This document shows positions 37,977 through 48,300 of a stretch of 64,000 nt of DNA, in pieces. The stretch spans positions 992,001 to 1,056,000 of the forward strand of contig OW568865.1 of the NCBI GenBank assembly GCA_938743325.2, written 5' to 3'. Both the position numbers and the translations under genes were made by a program. Each line of letters starts with the position of its first letter. The first letter of the stretch is position 1. The DNA is from Pycnococcus provasolii. Taxonomy: Eukaryota; Chlorophyta; Pseudoscourfieldiophyceae; Pseudoscourfieldiales; Pycnococcaceae. The notes beneath the pieces were generated by a model that was not told the DNA's origin, ran no database searches, and worked only from the letters and a program-made list of their open reading frames with translations.

Positions 37977-38645
37977 TGTCGCGCGGCATGGCGGTGTGGT
38001 GGCGCAGTGGTGCGGTGGTGAGTGGTGTGTGTGTGGAATAAGTGCCTCCAACCTTCTAGAGTTGGTGAGGGTTTGGGCCCCCTCAAGATAAATATGGGTG
38101 AGTGTGGATGATTCGGGGATACGTTATCAGGATGACGTATCAGCAAGAAAATCCACATTAATGTGGATTTTCTTGGTCCCCGTGAAGTGCGGACAAAAAT
38201 GACATTAATGTCATTTTTGTCCGCTGTTCATGGGGACTTGCAAGGTCACGTGATGTGGACAGGTGAGGTGCCCCGAGTGGAGGTTGCCCGTTGCAAGGCG
38301 GCCCCGTGTGGAGGTTGCCTATTGCAAGGTGGCCCCACGGTTGTGTGTGGTGGGCTGTGGTTGTATGGGTTTCCCTGCTGCCATTGTCAACGCGTTTTTT
38401 GTGTACGCACGAGTGGCGTACGCTTGTTGACCGGTGAAGAGAGAGAGAGAGAGAGAGAGAGTTTTAAGTGTAACTTGGCTCCGGCCTTGTGGAGTTAGGG
38501 TGGTAAAACAACTAGGGTTGTCCGTTGTCGCCTGGTCGAGCCTCGTGGGCTCGCCTGGGGTGGTGGTGGTGGCGCTGGTGTGGAGGGAGATTGTGTGTGT
38601 GTGTGAGATTGCGTTGGTGTGACGTGAGTTAGTTACATTTCATTT
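37977..38645 (+). repeat. Terminal repeat copy A1 of the Ty3/gypsy element
   Basis: 669 bp repeated at 48853-49521 with a constant offset of 10,876. It contains two perfect palindromes, a GA microsatellite (about 38438-38460) and a GT microsatellite. It is followed by ACACAAAA rather than by the 40-bp B sequence that follows A2. Confidence 0.92.
38144..38224. promoter_or_regulatory. Twin perfect palindromes within the terminal repeat
   Basis: A 32-bp perfect palindrome (38144-38175, centre CATTAATG) and a 36-bp one (38189-38224, centre also CATTAATG) lie 13 bp apart. The second is extended by an imperfect outer stem (GTCCCCGTGAA / TTCATGGGGAC). The same pair recurs at 49020-49051 and 49065-49100. 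They would form strong hairpins in RNA or DNA. Confidence 0.9.
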
Positions 38646-38654
38646 ACACAAAAA

Positions 38655-38812
38655 AACGTGGACAACGACCGCAGCAGCAGCAGGAGAGGAGGAGGATCCC
38701 AAAGGGACCGGACCACGACCGCAGCAGCAGCAGCAGGAGAGGAATCCCAAAGGGACAACGATCGCAGCAGCAGCAGCAGCAGCAGGAGAGGAATCCCAAA
38801 GGGACAACGATC

Positions 38813-38843
<31 letters not shown>

Positions 38844-38964
38844 GAGGATCCCAAAGGGACCACGATCGCAGCAGCAGCAGCAGCAGCAGCAGGAGAGGAA
38901 TCCCAAAGGGACAACGATCGCAGCAGCAGCAGCACAGGAGGAGGATCCCAAAGGGACAACGATC

Positions 38965-38995
<31 letters not shown>

Positions 38996-39019
38996 GAGGA
39001 TCCCAAAGGGACCACGATC

Positions 39020-39051
<32 letters not shown>

Positions 39052-39074
39052 GGAATCCCAAAGGGACCACGATC

Positions 39075-39130
<56 letters not shown>

Positions 39131-39205
39131 GGAATCCCAAAGGGACCACGATCGCAGCAGCAGCAGCAGCAGCAGCAGGAGAGGAATCCCAAAGGGACAA
39201 CGATC

Positions 39206-39237
<32 letters not shown>

Positions 39238-39240
39238 ATC
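38655..39240 (+). repeat. CAG-rich minisatellite array in the element leader
   Basis: About eleven units, each a run of 3 to 16 CAG triplets joined by a conserved linker (GGAATCCCAAAGGGACCACG or GGATCCCAAAGGGAC). Several reading frames stay open across it on both strands because the sequence is a triplet repeat, not because it codes. Confidence 0.9.
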
Positions 39241-39862
39241 CCACACGACCACAACGACAGCAGTCAGCAGTTGGCGCGCACGCGCGTATAAATTAGTGTA
39301 TAAATTAGTTGGGGTCCCTGAGGAAGTGGGCGAACCAACCTCGTTAAAAAACGGGCTCGGGGGCTTTTATCAAAGCCTCCTCCACTATAAAACCCGAGAA
39401 GGCAACTCGTTAGAATAAATCCAAAACCCGAACTTGAAGACACTTGTCTCGTTCCAAAACCCGAACTGAGAAAAGGGTGGAAAACCCTTTGTCGTTTGCT
39501 TGTAACGAGGGGATCCACAGTTGGTCCTGAGCATAAGACCTACAGGGAAGGGGTCCCGACAACTGAGTAAGGTTCTGACCAGGGTTTCTGACTAGGGTTG
39601 CTACTAGGGTTACCGTTAGGGTCTCTGATTAGGGTTTCTGTTAGGGTTACGAACGCAACCCTAACCCTAAACCTGACAGGGAGCGGGCCGAGTTGGTTTC
39701 CAAAAAGGAACTGACAGGTGGCCCCGGGATCCTCAGATCCACGTGTGAGATCACCAGTTGGGGAGGCAGAAAGTAGGTTCCCCACGGCCTAAGGCTGCGG
39801 CTTACGCATAGTAGGTCAGCGCCAGGCGAGGATCACGGCCCACACTCGGAGGATCCCAGTGC

Positions 39863-42373
39863 ATGCTCACGAGATCACAACGTCGTCAAAGACAGATCTC
39901 CAACGAGCAAGAGGGACGCGACGTCACTGACGAGGCACCAAGCGTAGACGGCGAGGGTACCGAAGAGCCGACAGCGATGAGCGACGGTGGAGATGCAAAC
40001 GCGAGCGGTAGCAGGTCGTCGCACCTGAGTCCGCTCACGGGATCCGAGACATCGGAGGAGGCGGCGAGGTGGTTGGCCAACTTCCAACAGTTGTATCAAC
40101 CGAAGTTGCATAACGCCAATTACCAAACGGTGTTGACGTTCTTGGTGGCGAACACGGCTCAAGGCACGCCGGCGTGGACACTACTGCAGGACACGCAGCA
40201 CGACGCCGATTGGCTCAAGAAAGCGCTTGCCGCCAGCAAGGATGCCGAGACGGGAAGCGAGAGACAGGCAGTGGCGAAAGCGGCGGCGGAGCTGTTCACT
40301 AAATGGGACGGCGCCGTACGTAAAGAATTTGTTACTAAGCGTAACAAGTTAGAGAGTTCCCAACTTCACACGATTAAGGTGAGTGGGAAGAAGGACCGCC
40401 CTGAACACATGGCCAAGTTGATGGAGCAGGAGGTCGAACGCGTCGCGCCGGAGTACAACATGGAGCAACTCCAGCGTGTCGTGGTAGACGCGTACACTAA
40501 GCATTCAGAGCTTCACCAGTACCTCCGGGAGTGGGTGAAGAGCTCCGAAGGGATGGAGGCCGTCTCGACACACGACGAGGCGCATTCAGACATGTCCGAC
40601 GTAACACTCCAACCAGAGGAGGTGCAGGACTTGCTCACAGAGAATGCGCGGCGAGTTAAGGCGGAAGGTGAACACCCTGAGCTGTTTGCCATGGCGACAC
40701 GTACGCGCCGGCTCACAACGCGACAGGGCATAGCCATTGGGTTAATAAGGGCCATCTCCAAGCAGGCCCAGATCAAGTGGAACAGGCTCAACCGAAGTGA
40801 AGCTGCCGTAGGTGGCGCTCGTCGCGAGGAGGTGAACATCACACCATACCAATTGGTGAAACAACTCCAGTCGCTCGTGAAACCAAAGTTTGGCGACACG
40901 GCGTGGGAAAACGCAACGTGCGAACTACATCCAGAGGGCAAGCACACCAATGGTAATTGTTCCGTCCACAAGCAAGTGCACGCCATGTCACAGACTACGC
41001 GGCGGAACAGGGTAGCGGCGGTGGCAGAAATTGACACGGCAGCGGTGGCCGCGCCAGTCGGAGGTGGGAGGTGGAACCCGAACGCAGCCACGGGGCGCGT
41101 AGGGGGAGGTGCTCAGCCCACAGGTCAAGTGCCAAGACCAGGTGATTGGGAATGTGGAGTCATAGGGTGCCGAGCCAAAGGCAACCGAGCGAATTTCGCG
41201 TCAAAGACTCAATGTTACATGTGTAACACTCCCAAGGACAAAGCTATGTCAGGAGGGCTCATGCTCGACACTGAGGGCAAGGTTGTCCCGGTCGGAAGCA
41301 AGCCTGGCATTGCCGCCACGGCGTCTGCGGAAGAGGGACGCAAGCAACGTATCGATTCGGCGGTGGCAGCCGCATTGGCTGAGAGGGACGAAGAAGCGGC
41401 GGTGGCGGCAGCCGTTGCCGCGGCGTTAGCTGACGCCGACTTGCAAGGTCACCAGGGTGGCACGCAAGGTAGGAAGACGGCTAGCGTGTGCGTGTCAGGT
41501 GGGCACGACGAGCCTATGATCAGCACGGCGGCCGCAGCGGACTCCCGAGTCAACGCGCAGCCGTTACCTGAATCATTCCTCACGCGAGGAGAGAAGCCAG
41601 CGCAGAGCCAACCAATAGTGAAGGAATTGGCAGCGGTGCGTGCGCATGGCGTACGTGCAGTGGTGAGCTTACAACTCCACAGCGAGGTGGTGGGCGTAGA
41701 TGAGGCGTCAGTGGGTGCACTCGCAACGAAAGAGTTACCCACAGGGACACCGGAGGCGCCGGAGGCGAATGCCAAGGTAATGGCGGCTGCAGAATTGGTG
41801 CGCCAAATTGTCAAGGGCGAAATTAAGGTGCCTCCACACCGTCTCCCTGAGGGCACGGTTGAGTTCCGCCTAGGGAAGGCGGCGGTACGGGCGCGACGTC
41901 CGCTGTCCGATACCGGGTGTAACGTGTGGGTTATTACCGCAAGTTTGTGGAAGAAACTTGAAGGCGCACTTCCACGGGGTGTACCCACTCTGTCCCACGA
42001 TCTCACCACAGCGATGGGAGAGGGGAAGGGCGAAGAAGTACCACTCGAGGCGGGCATGACGTGTGCAGTGGCGCCCGGGACGGAGAACGAAACCTGGATG
42101 CCATGTTCAGTGGTGGTGGCGGAGGACAATGCGGTATTTGATTGCCTCATACCCACGTTGTTCCACTACGCCTATAATGCGTACGTGGTACCTGCGAAAG
42201 GGGTCATGTATTGGAACCCTGACGGTTTGGGCACGACGAGGGTGGCGACGTTGCCGGTGCGAATCAGCAGCCACGCAACTTGCACGGCAGTCGACGAGCC
42301 GGAACACAACTCACAGGATGGCTCGGGAAACGAGGAGCTCGCGCGCCTACTGGTGGATGCGCTGCGAGCGTAA
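39863..42373 (+). CDS. Gag-protease ORF of the Ty3/gypsy element
   Basis: 836 residues. An N-terminal capsid-like helical region is followed at ~430-455 by a finger of RanBP2 type (GDWECGVIGC...CYMCNTPK), in place of the CCHC knuckle common in gag. An Ala/Val-rich helical stretch comes next. Near residue 680 is an aspartic protease core (RRPLSDTGCNVWVI). The ORF overlaps the start of pol in another frame by about 90 bp, the usual arrangement for programmed frameshift expression in this class. It belongs to the element described at 37977-49561. Confidence 0.85.
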   Translation: MLTRSQRRQRQISNEQEGRDVTDEAPSVDGEGTEEPTAMSDGGDANASGSRSSHLSPLTGSETSEEAARWLANFQQLYQPKLHNANYQTVLTFLVANTAQGTPAWTLLQDTQHDADWLKKALAASKDAETGSERQAVAKAAAELFTKWDGAVRKEFVTKRNKLESSQLHTIKVSGKKDRPEHMAKLMEQEVERVAPEYNMEQLQRVVVDAYTKHSELHQYLREWVKSSEGMEAVSTHDEAHSDMSDVTLQPEEVQDLLTENARRVKAEGEHPELFAMATRTRRLTTRQGIAIGLIRAISKQAQIKWNRLNRSEAAVGGARREEVNITPYQLVKQLQSLVKPKFGDTAWENATCELHPEGKHTNGNCSVHKQVHAMSQTTRRNRVAAVAEIDTAAVAAPVGGGRWNPNAATGRVGGGAQPTGQVPRPGDWECGVIGCRAKGNRANFASKTQCYMCNTPKDKAMSGGLMLDTEGKVVPVGSKPGIAATASAEEGRKQRIDSAVAAALAERDEEAAVAAAVAAALADADLQGHQGGTQGRKTASVCVSGGHDEPMISTAAAADSRVNAQPLPESFLTRGEKPAQSQPIVKELAAVRAHGVRAVVSLQLHSEVVGVDEASVGALATKELPTGTPEAPEANAKVMAAAELVRQIVKGEIKVPPHRLPEGTVEFRLGKAAVRARRPLSDTGCNVWVITASLWKKLEGALPRGVPTLSHDLTTAMGEGKGEEVPLEAGMTCAVAPGTENETWMPCSVVVAEDNAVFDCLIPTLFHYAYNAYVVPAKGVMYWNPDGLGTTRVATLPVRISSHATCTAVDEPEHNSQDGSGNEELARLLVDALRA

Positions 42374-45300
42374 AGACCTCGCCATCGGCTGAGGGAAGTA
42401 GGGAAGGGGGGAAAACACGAAGGGTTTATGGTTTGAAGAGATGGATAATGTGGCTCGGAGTGCTGTGGGTACTGGCGGTGGCAATGTCCACACCCAGCAC
42501 GGGCACGTCCGCAAGTAACGTCAACGAAGACGCGACCACGTGGGCCGAGAGTACAGGTGGAGGCACGTTCGAAGACGAGGCGAGAAGGAATGGCTGGACG
42601 CATCCACCGCGGCGCATCAAGTGGAACAAGTCCCAAGCCAGGAGGATGAAGAAAATGGTGGATACCAAGCACCCGGCACGGCGAGGGTGGATGGCGGGCG
42701 CGGTGCTAACCGTACTGCTCGCGTGGCTCGTGTTGTTTGAAGTCAAGATGTGGCTGGCAACCGTGGTAGCGCTGACGCTAGTTGGAGGAGCTCACGTCAA
42801 GCGCCAAGTGTGGGCAGTTTGCACGGTGACGAGCGAGACAAAAGTCGCGCCAAGGCGCCCAGCACGGCTCATAGACGCAATGACGCCATACGGTGACGTC
42901 GGGCTGGAAGAGAGCGTGGAGACACGAGACGGATGGATGGTTGCGTCACGATTGACTGAGGAGCAAAAGGTGGAATTGTTGGAACTGTTGAACAGGAATA
43001 AAGGAGCGTTTGCGTGGAGCAATGACGACATTCCGGGATACAGTGGGGTTGACGGACCGTTCAAGATAGATGTAACGGACAAGTCAGTTGAAACCCGCCA
43101 ACGCCAGAGGAGGTTGAACAAGGCGGAACAAGAGAAGGTGGATGAATGGTACCAAGCGTTTCAGGACGCGGGGTACATTCGGGAATATAAGTTGGGAGAG
43201 CACCAGTACGGGCTCCACGCAATGAACACCACGGTCGCAGCTAAGAAAGATGCGAAGACCGGAGAGTGGACGGATTGTAGGGTGTGTGCGGACTCGAGGA
43301 GTGTGAACGCCATTACCATACGGGACAGGCGGGGTATGCACCGTGCCGATGACCAGATCGCGCGCCTTTCAGCGGCGAAGTACATCACCGCGGTGGACCT
43401 GCGGAAGGGTTTCAACCAGGTTCCCATGGACCCCGGTAGCATACACCTTACCCAGTTTTGGTGGAAGGGCAAAATCTATGTATGGGAGCGGATGACGTTC
43501 GGTTACGTCAACGCGGCTGCCAAGTTCCAAACGGTAATGGACCGAGAACTGGCGGTGGCGGGATTGGACAACGAAACCACCTGCTACATAGATGACCTGT
43601 GTGTACACCACGATGAGTGGAGTGACCATTTGAAGGCACTTGAGCGTATGTTCGCCATGTGTAACACCACAGGTTTGAGGTTACACCCAGACAAGAGTAA
43701 GTTCGGGTTGGCGACTGTGGAGTTCCTAGGACACAAGGTGGGTGGGAACGGCGTTACACCAGATGAGGCCAAGGTCAAGGCGATTATAGGTATGGGGAGG
43801 CCAGAGAGTGCCAGTGACTTAAGGTCACAGCTCGGCCTAATCTCCTACTACCGGTCTTTCATCCCTAATGCGTCAGCAATGATTGAAGGAATGAGACCAT
43901 TGCTCAAGAAAGGTGCAGTATGGGTGAAGGGTGCGTGGACCGACGAACACCAAGCCCAGTTGGACGAGTTGAAAGAGAAGTTGGCAACGCCCGGCGTAGG
44001 GTTGTTCCACTTCGACGATGAGCTGGAAACGCACGTCTATACCGACTTTAGTTCGTACGGCATAGCTGCCGTGCTAGCTCAAGTGGGACCAGACGGGAAG
44101 GAGAGGCTGTGCGCGTGTATCTCGCGTAGCCTAAACGTACATGAAGCTAAGTATCCATCGTATTATGGCGAATTGCTCGCTGTGACGTGGGCGTTACGTA
44201 CGTTTCACCCCTACATCTGGGGAAGGCATATCAAGTTGATCACGGACCACCAACCTTTAGTTTGGTTGATGGACTCCTCTCAGAAGAAAAATGCACACCA
44301 CACGAGGTGGGCATTAATGGTGGAACAATATGACTTGGTGGTCATTCACAGGGCTGGAGCGTCGCATGCTAATGCCGACGTGCCCTCGCGATTCCCCTTG
44401 GCAACGGAGGAAGATAACTCTGGAGCAAGGTTGGATGACGGGGAGGAACGCAACCTGGGCGGACAAGTGAGGCTTGCGACGCCTGAAGAGTATGCCGAGT
44501 GGTACACAGCAGTTGCTCGTAACCCAGGTAACAAGGCAACTCAAAGTGACCTCAATCTTGACGGAGTCCCCGTCACAATTCCCAATCCCAGTCCGGACAT
44601 GGCGAGTACGGTAGGGAACGGAAAGGGTGAAGAGGTGGGGCGCGCAGTGGCAGGCGCGTTAATTAAGGGCGAACCTTATGGTGCAGTAGCACCGCTCAGG
44701 GTCACCATGCGCGCGAGCGTGTGCGTGAGCCCCGCTGACAAGGTTAGCCACGAAGTGTGTGCTATGGTCAATGACGCCGTAGAAGATGAGACGGTGGAAA
44801 CGCCGCTGACGGAGTGGAGGCGCCGGCTGAAACATGTCGTGCGAGGCGAATTGTTGCCGTCAACGGATCATGTTGGCAACGCAATATGGAGTTCTCCTGT
44901 AGTGGTAGTTGAAGGACCGGGCGTGTGCGGACGAGGCGTTCACGCCGCGTGGCAGTCAGGACTACAAGTGAACATGTGCGTTTCTGTGGAGACGTACCAG
45001 CTGAGAGAGCAGATGCGTGACGAGTACGTGCGCGCAAGGCTTCCACCTGGATGGGTGGCGCAACGCACTGATTCGGGCGTCGAGCAACTGTGGTGCCAAG
45101 CGTGGCAAGACAATAACGCCAACGTCACGGAACTCGTTGAGCGCACACGGGCGGTGGCCTGTGGCGCCGAAGTGGTGGTGGCTGGTTTGATGGCGGACGA
45201 GGCGGAGCTCGACGCAGACACTCGGTGGTGGAAGCGAATAGCGAGCGCCAACGCCGCAGTGGTAATCGAGACGCATGCCCGACACGCGAGAGGGAATTGG

Positions 45301-48300
45301 TGGGATGGTTGGATTGAGAGCTGTAACCGGCGCCCTGTAATCACCAACGTTGAACGCATGGACCTCCTTGCGGCTGTCTTAGCCGACGAAGGTGACGCGA
45401 CGACAAGCGTGGCAGAGCGAGGCACGTCCGCACACCAAGAAAACAAAGAACCCTCCATGAGGAAAGGTGACGCAACGGCCAGGCAGATGGCTGCGGTTGC
45501 GCGCAACGTGGCTGACGGGATTAGCATGCGAGACATGTTGCAGCTCGCCCGAGAAGTCAGCGAAGCGAGAGATGAATGGGAGAGGAGCACCGGCACCGAA
45601 GCACAGCAAGTGGGGTTGGCCGCAAAACTGTGGTCACGCAACGTCATGCCGTGGCAAGGCAATCGTCCCAATGGAGCGGCGGTGGCGTCTTTAGTCTGCA
45701 ATTGGGATTGGTGTCTGAGGAACCCAATGCCTAGCGGCCAAGAAGGAGTTAAGGAGCGGCTGGACAAGAAGGGATTGGGCTACGTGGACGCCAACCCGGA
45801 GGTTTCCGCAGCTCGAAAGTGCATGGCTCGATGGGCGCGCTGTCGAGTGCAAGATGAGGAAGGCAAGGCTATTGCGGCCGTATGCCAGCACGAGAAGCGC
45901 AATTTGAATCAACAACCTGTAACCAAAACAAGGTTACCAGGTTGGCCCAAAGAGTTGAGGGATAGGTTCGTCCATGCCATAGATGGTGGCTCAGAACTCT
46001 TGGTGCAACAATATGAGACGGGCACGGAGTACCGTGTCTTCGTGCCAAGGCGTGAAGAAAACAACGCTGAGGTTGCGGCGGCAATAGCAAGTGAAGTCAC
46101 CTCCACGGCTGCAAGCGCAGACCCGTGGGAGGATGAGGAACTCATGCTAGCCATGCGTGAAGGTGGCGCTGGAGCGGTTACCGACGTCGCAAAGCGCAGC
46201 CGAGTGGCAAGGCGCATGAGGTCGTATGCCACTAAACAACGAGACGGCGAGATGGTGCTCTTGTTTGTGCCTGACGGCCGGAGACCAAGAGAAGTGCCTC
46301 CGCCAGGCAAGCGTGAAGAAGTCATTGACTTGTACCACCGTAAGACAGGCCACTTCGGAGTACGGCGTACGTACGAACTGGTCAAGCTACATTATTGGTG
46401 GCCCGGCATGTATCGCCAAGTGGCTACAGTGGTTGGGAAGTGTACGGCTTGCGATTTGGCGAAAGCACGGCCGAACCGCAAGGCAGGTGGAACGGAGTTA
46501 CAATCCTTGCCAATTCAAGGATTGTTCTTCAGGTGGCATGTTGATTTTGCTGGCCCGTTCAATGAGACTGAACGCGGTAACAAATACATCTTAATCTTCA
46601 TTGATGCATACAGCAAAGAACTTGTCGCGGTCCCCACTCCCGACAGGACGTCCTCTAATGTTGCGTATGCATTCTTGCAACATGTCTTGAGTCGATACGG
46701 TGCTCCAGCCGTAGTGACGTCGGACAACGGACAAGAGTTCGTGGGAGGAGAGTTTGCGGAATTGTTAAGGGAGGCGTGCATCGACCACCGGACAACGTCA
46801 CGCAACCATCCTCAGGCCAATGGCCAAGTGGAGCGTGTGGTACAGACGGTTAAGGAGTCTTTGAAACGTCTTACTGTAGACGCGGAGGAACACCGCGACT
46901 GGGACGTCTTGTTGATGTGGGTGGTACTCGGATACCGCTGCAGTAAGCAAGCGTCATCGGGTATGAGCCCGTTCGAAGTGGTGTACGGCACGGAGCCTCA
47001 GTTGGCCATTGGTCACGGCGGTGCCTTCGCTGACGAGTTAGTCTATGAAGGAGTGGAGGAAGATGACGCGAGACGAGCGACTGAGGCGACGGCCGTCAGC
47101 TTGCTCAAACGTGCGGTGGCCATGAAGAAGATGGTGGCTACCATCGATTCGAATTTGAAGGTGGCGCAACACCGAGATTCGTTACGATACGCTCAGCTAC
47201 GCGACGGTACGTACTGGCGTAAGCTCAGGAAGTTTGAGGTGGGTGATTTCGTTTATGTGGCGCGAGCTCATGCGAAAGGTTTGGAAGCGAAGGTAATGAG
47301 GACGGTGCTCCGAGTCAAGGAGGCACGCAGTGAGGATGTGTTTGTGTTGGAGGGTCGCGATGGCGCAACCATCGTGGAGCAGGCGGTAAACATGGCGCCG
47401 TGCCATTTGCCTGACCTGGACGGGACCGTTGACGGCACGCTACTCAAGGCTGCGTGGCGGTGCCAAGGGTGCAATGGTGACCGAGAACACAGCAAGATGA
47501 TTGTGTGTGACGGGTGTGGGAAGGCGTGGCACATCTGGTGTGTAACGCCACCACTTAAGGTCGTACCACAGACCACGTGGGTGTGCGAGGCATGCTCAAT
47601 GCTGGGGTATCAACCATCCCCAAGCACGTTTGGTGACGGGGCGTATCGTCCACCTCCAACTGTGACCGCGAGGTTGCGAGACGAACGAGGTTTGGCGCTG
47701 CATGGGCGACGCGTAATGAAGGAGTTTGACGTGGGACCTGGTGTGAAGGAGCAACATGAAGGCACGGTGCTCTTCGAGGCTACTGCGCACCCGCCGTACC
47801 GATTCCGGATCAGGTACGACGATGGCGATGAAGAAACGATGTACGAGGCAGAAGTACGCAAGTACTTGCTACCATCGAGTGGTGAAGTGAACAAAGATAA
47901 AAGTGATAATGTGAAACAAGATACTCGTGTGACAAGACTCAGGTCCACGCGTGGTAGTCACGTGGCAGCTGCATTGGCTTGGAAGAACGAGACAATGTTG
48001 TGCAAGTCCAAAGAGGTCTTACCTTTGATGGACAATGTGGTGTTGGCGAAACTGATGCAAGAGCTCCAGCCCGGATGCTCAGCGCGCACGGTAAGCAATA
48101 TGGCGAGGGCGGTGGCGCTTATGCAGACGCCACGAGCGTTGCCTTGCGTCACGACAGTGCCCGGTGCACTCGAACAGCTGTGGGAGCATGTGGCTCTTGA
48201 TAAATTTGAGTGGGTGTTGGATCCGTTCGCGGGTACCAAAGCGGTGGCTTCATACCTCAGCGGGCAAGAAGTACGCGTAGTTAGCAATGACCTGAACCCT

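Noticed and set aside
38163-38622. Small frames inside both terminal repeats (also at 49039-49498)
   Set aside because: Identical because the repeats are identical. They span the palindromes and simple repeats and have no protein features.
38655-39240. CRISPR-like appearance (regular repeats with variable parts)
   Set aside because: The variable parts are only CAG runs of different length, the genome is eukaryotic and there are no cas genes. It is a minisatellite.
38658-39296. Long open frames on both strands across the CAG array (poly-Gln, poly-Ser, poly-Ala, poly-Leu products)
   Set aside because: All arise from the triplet repeat; no frame has a recognisable domain or independent start context.
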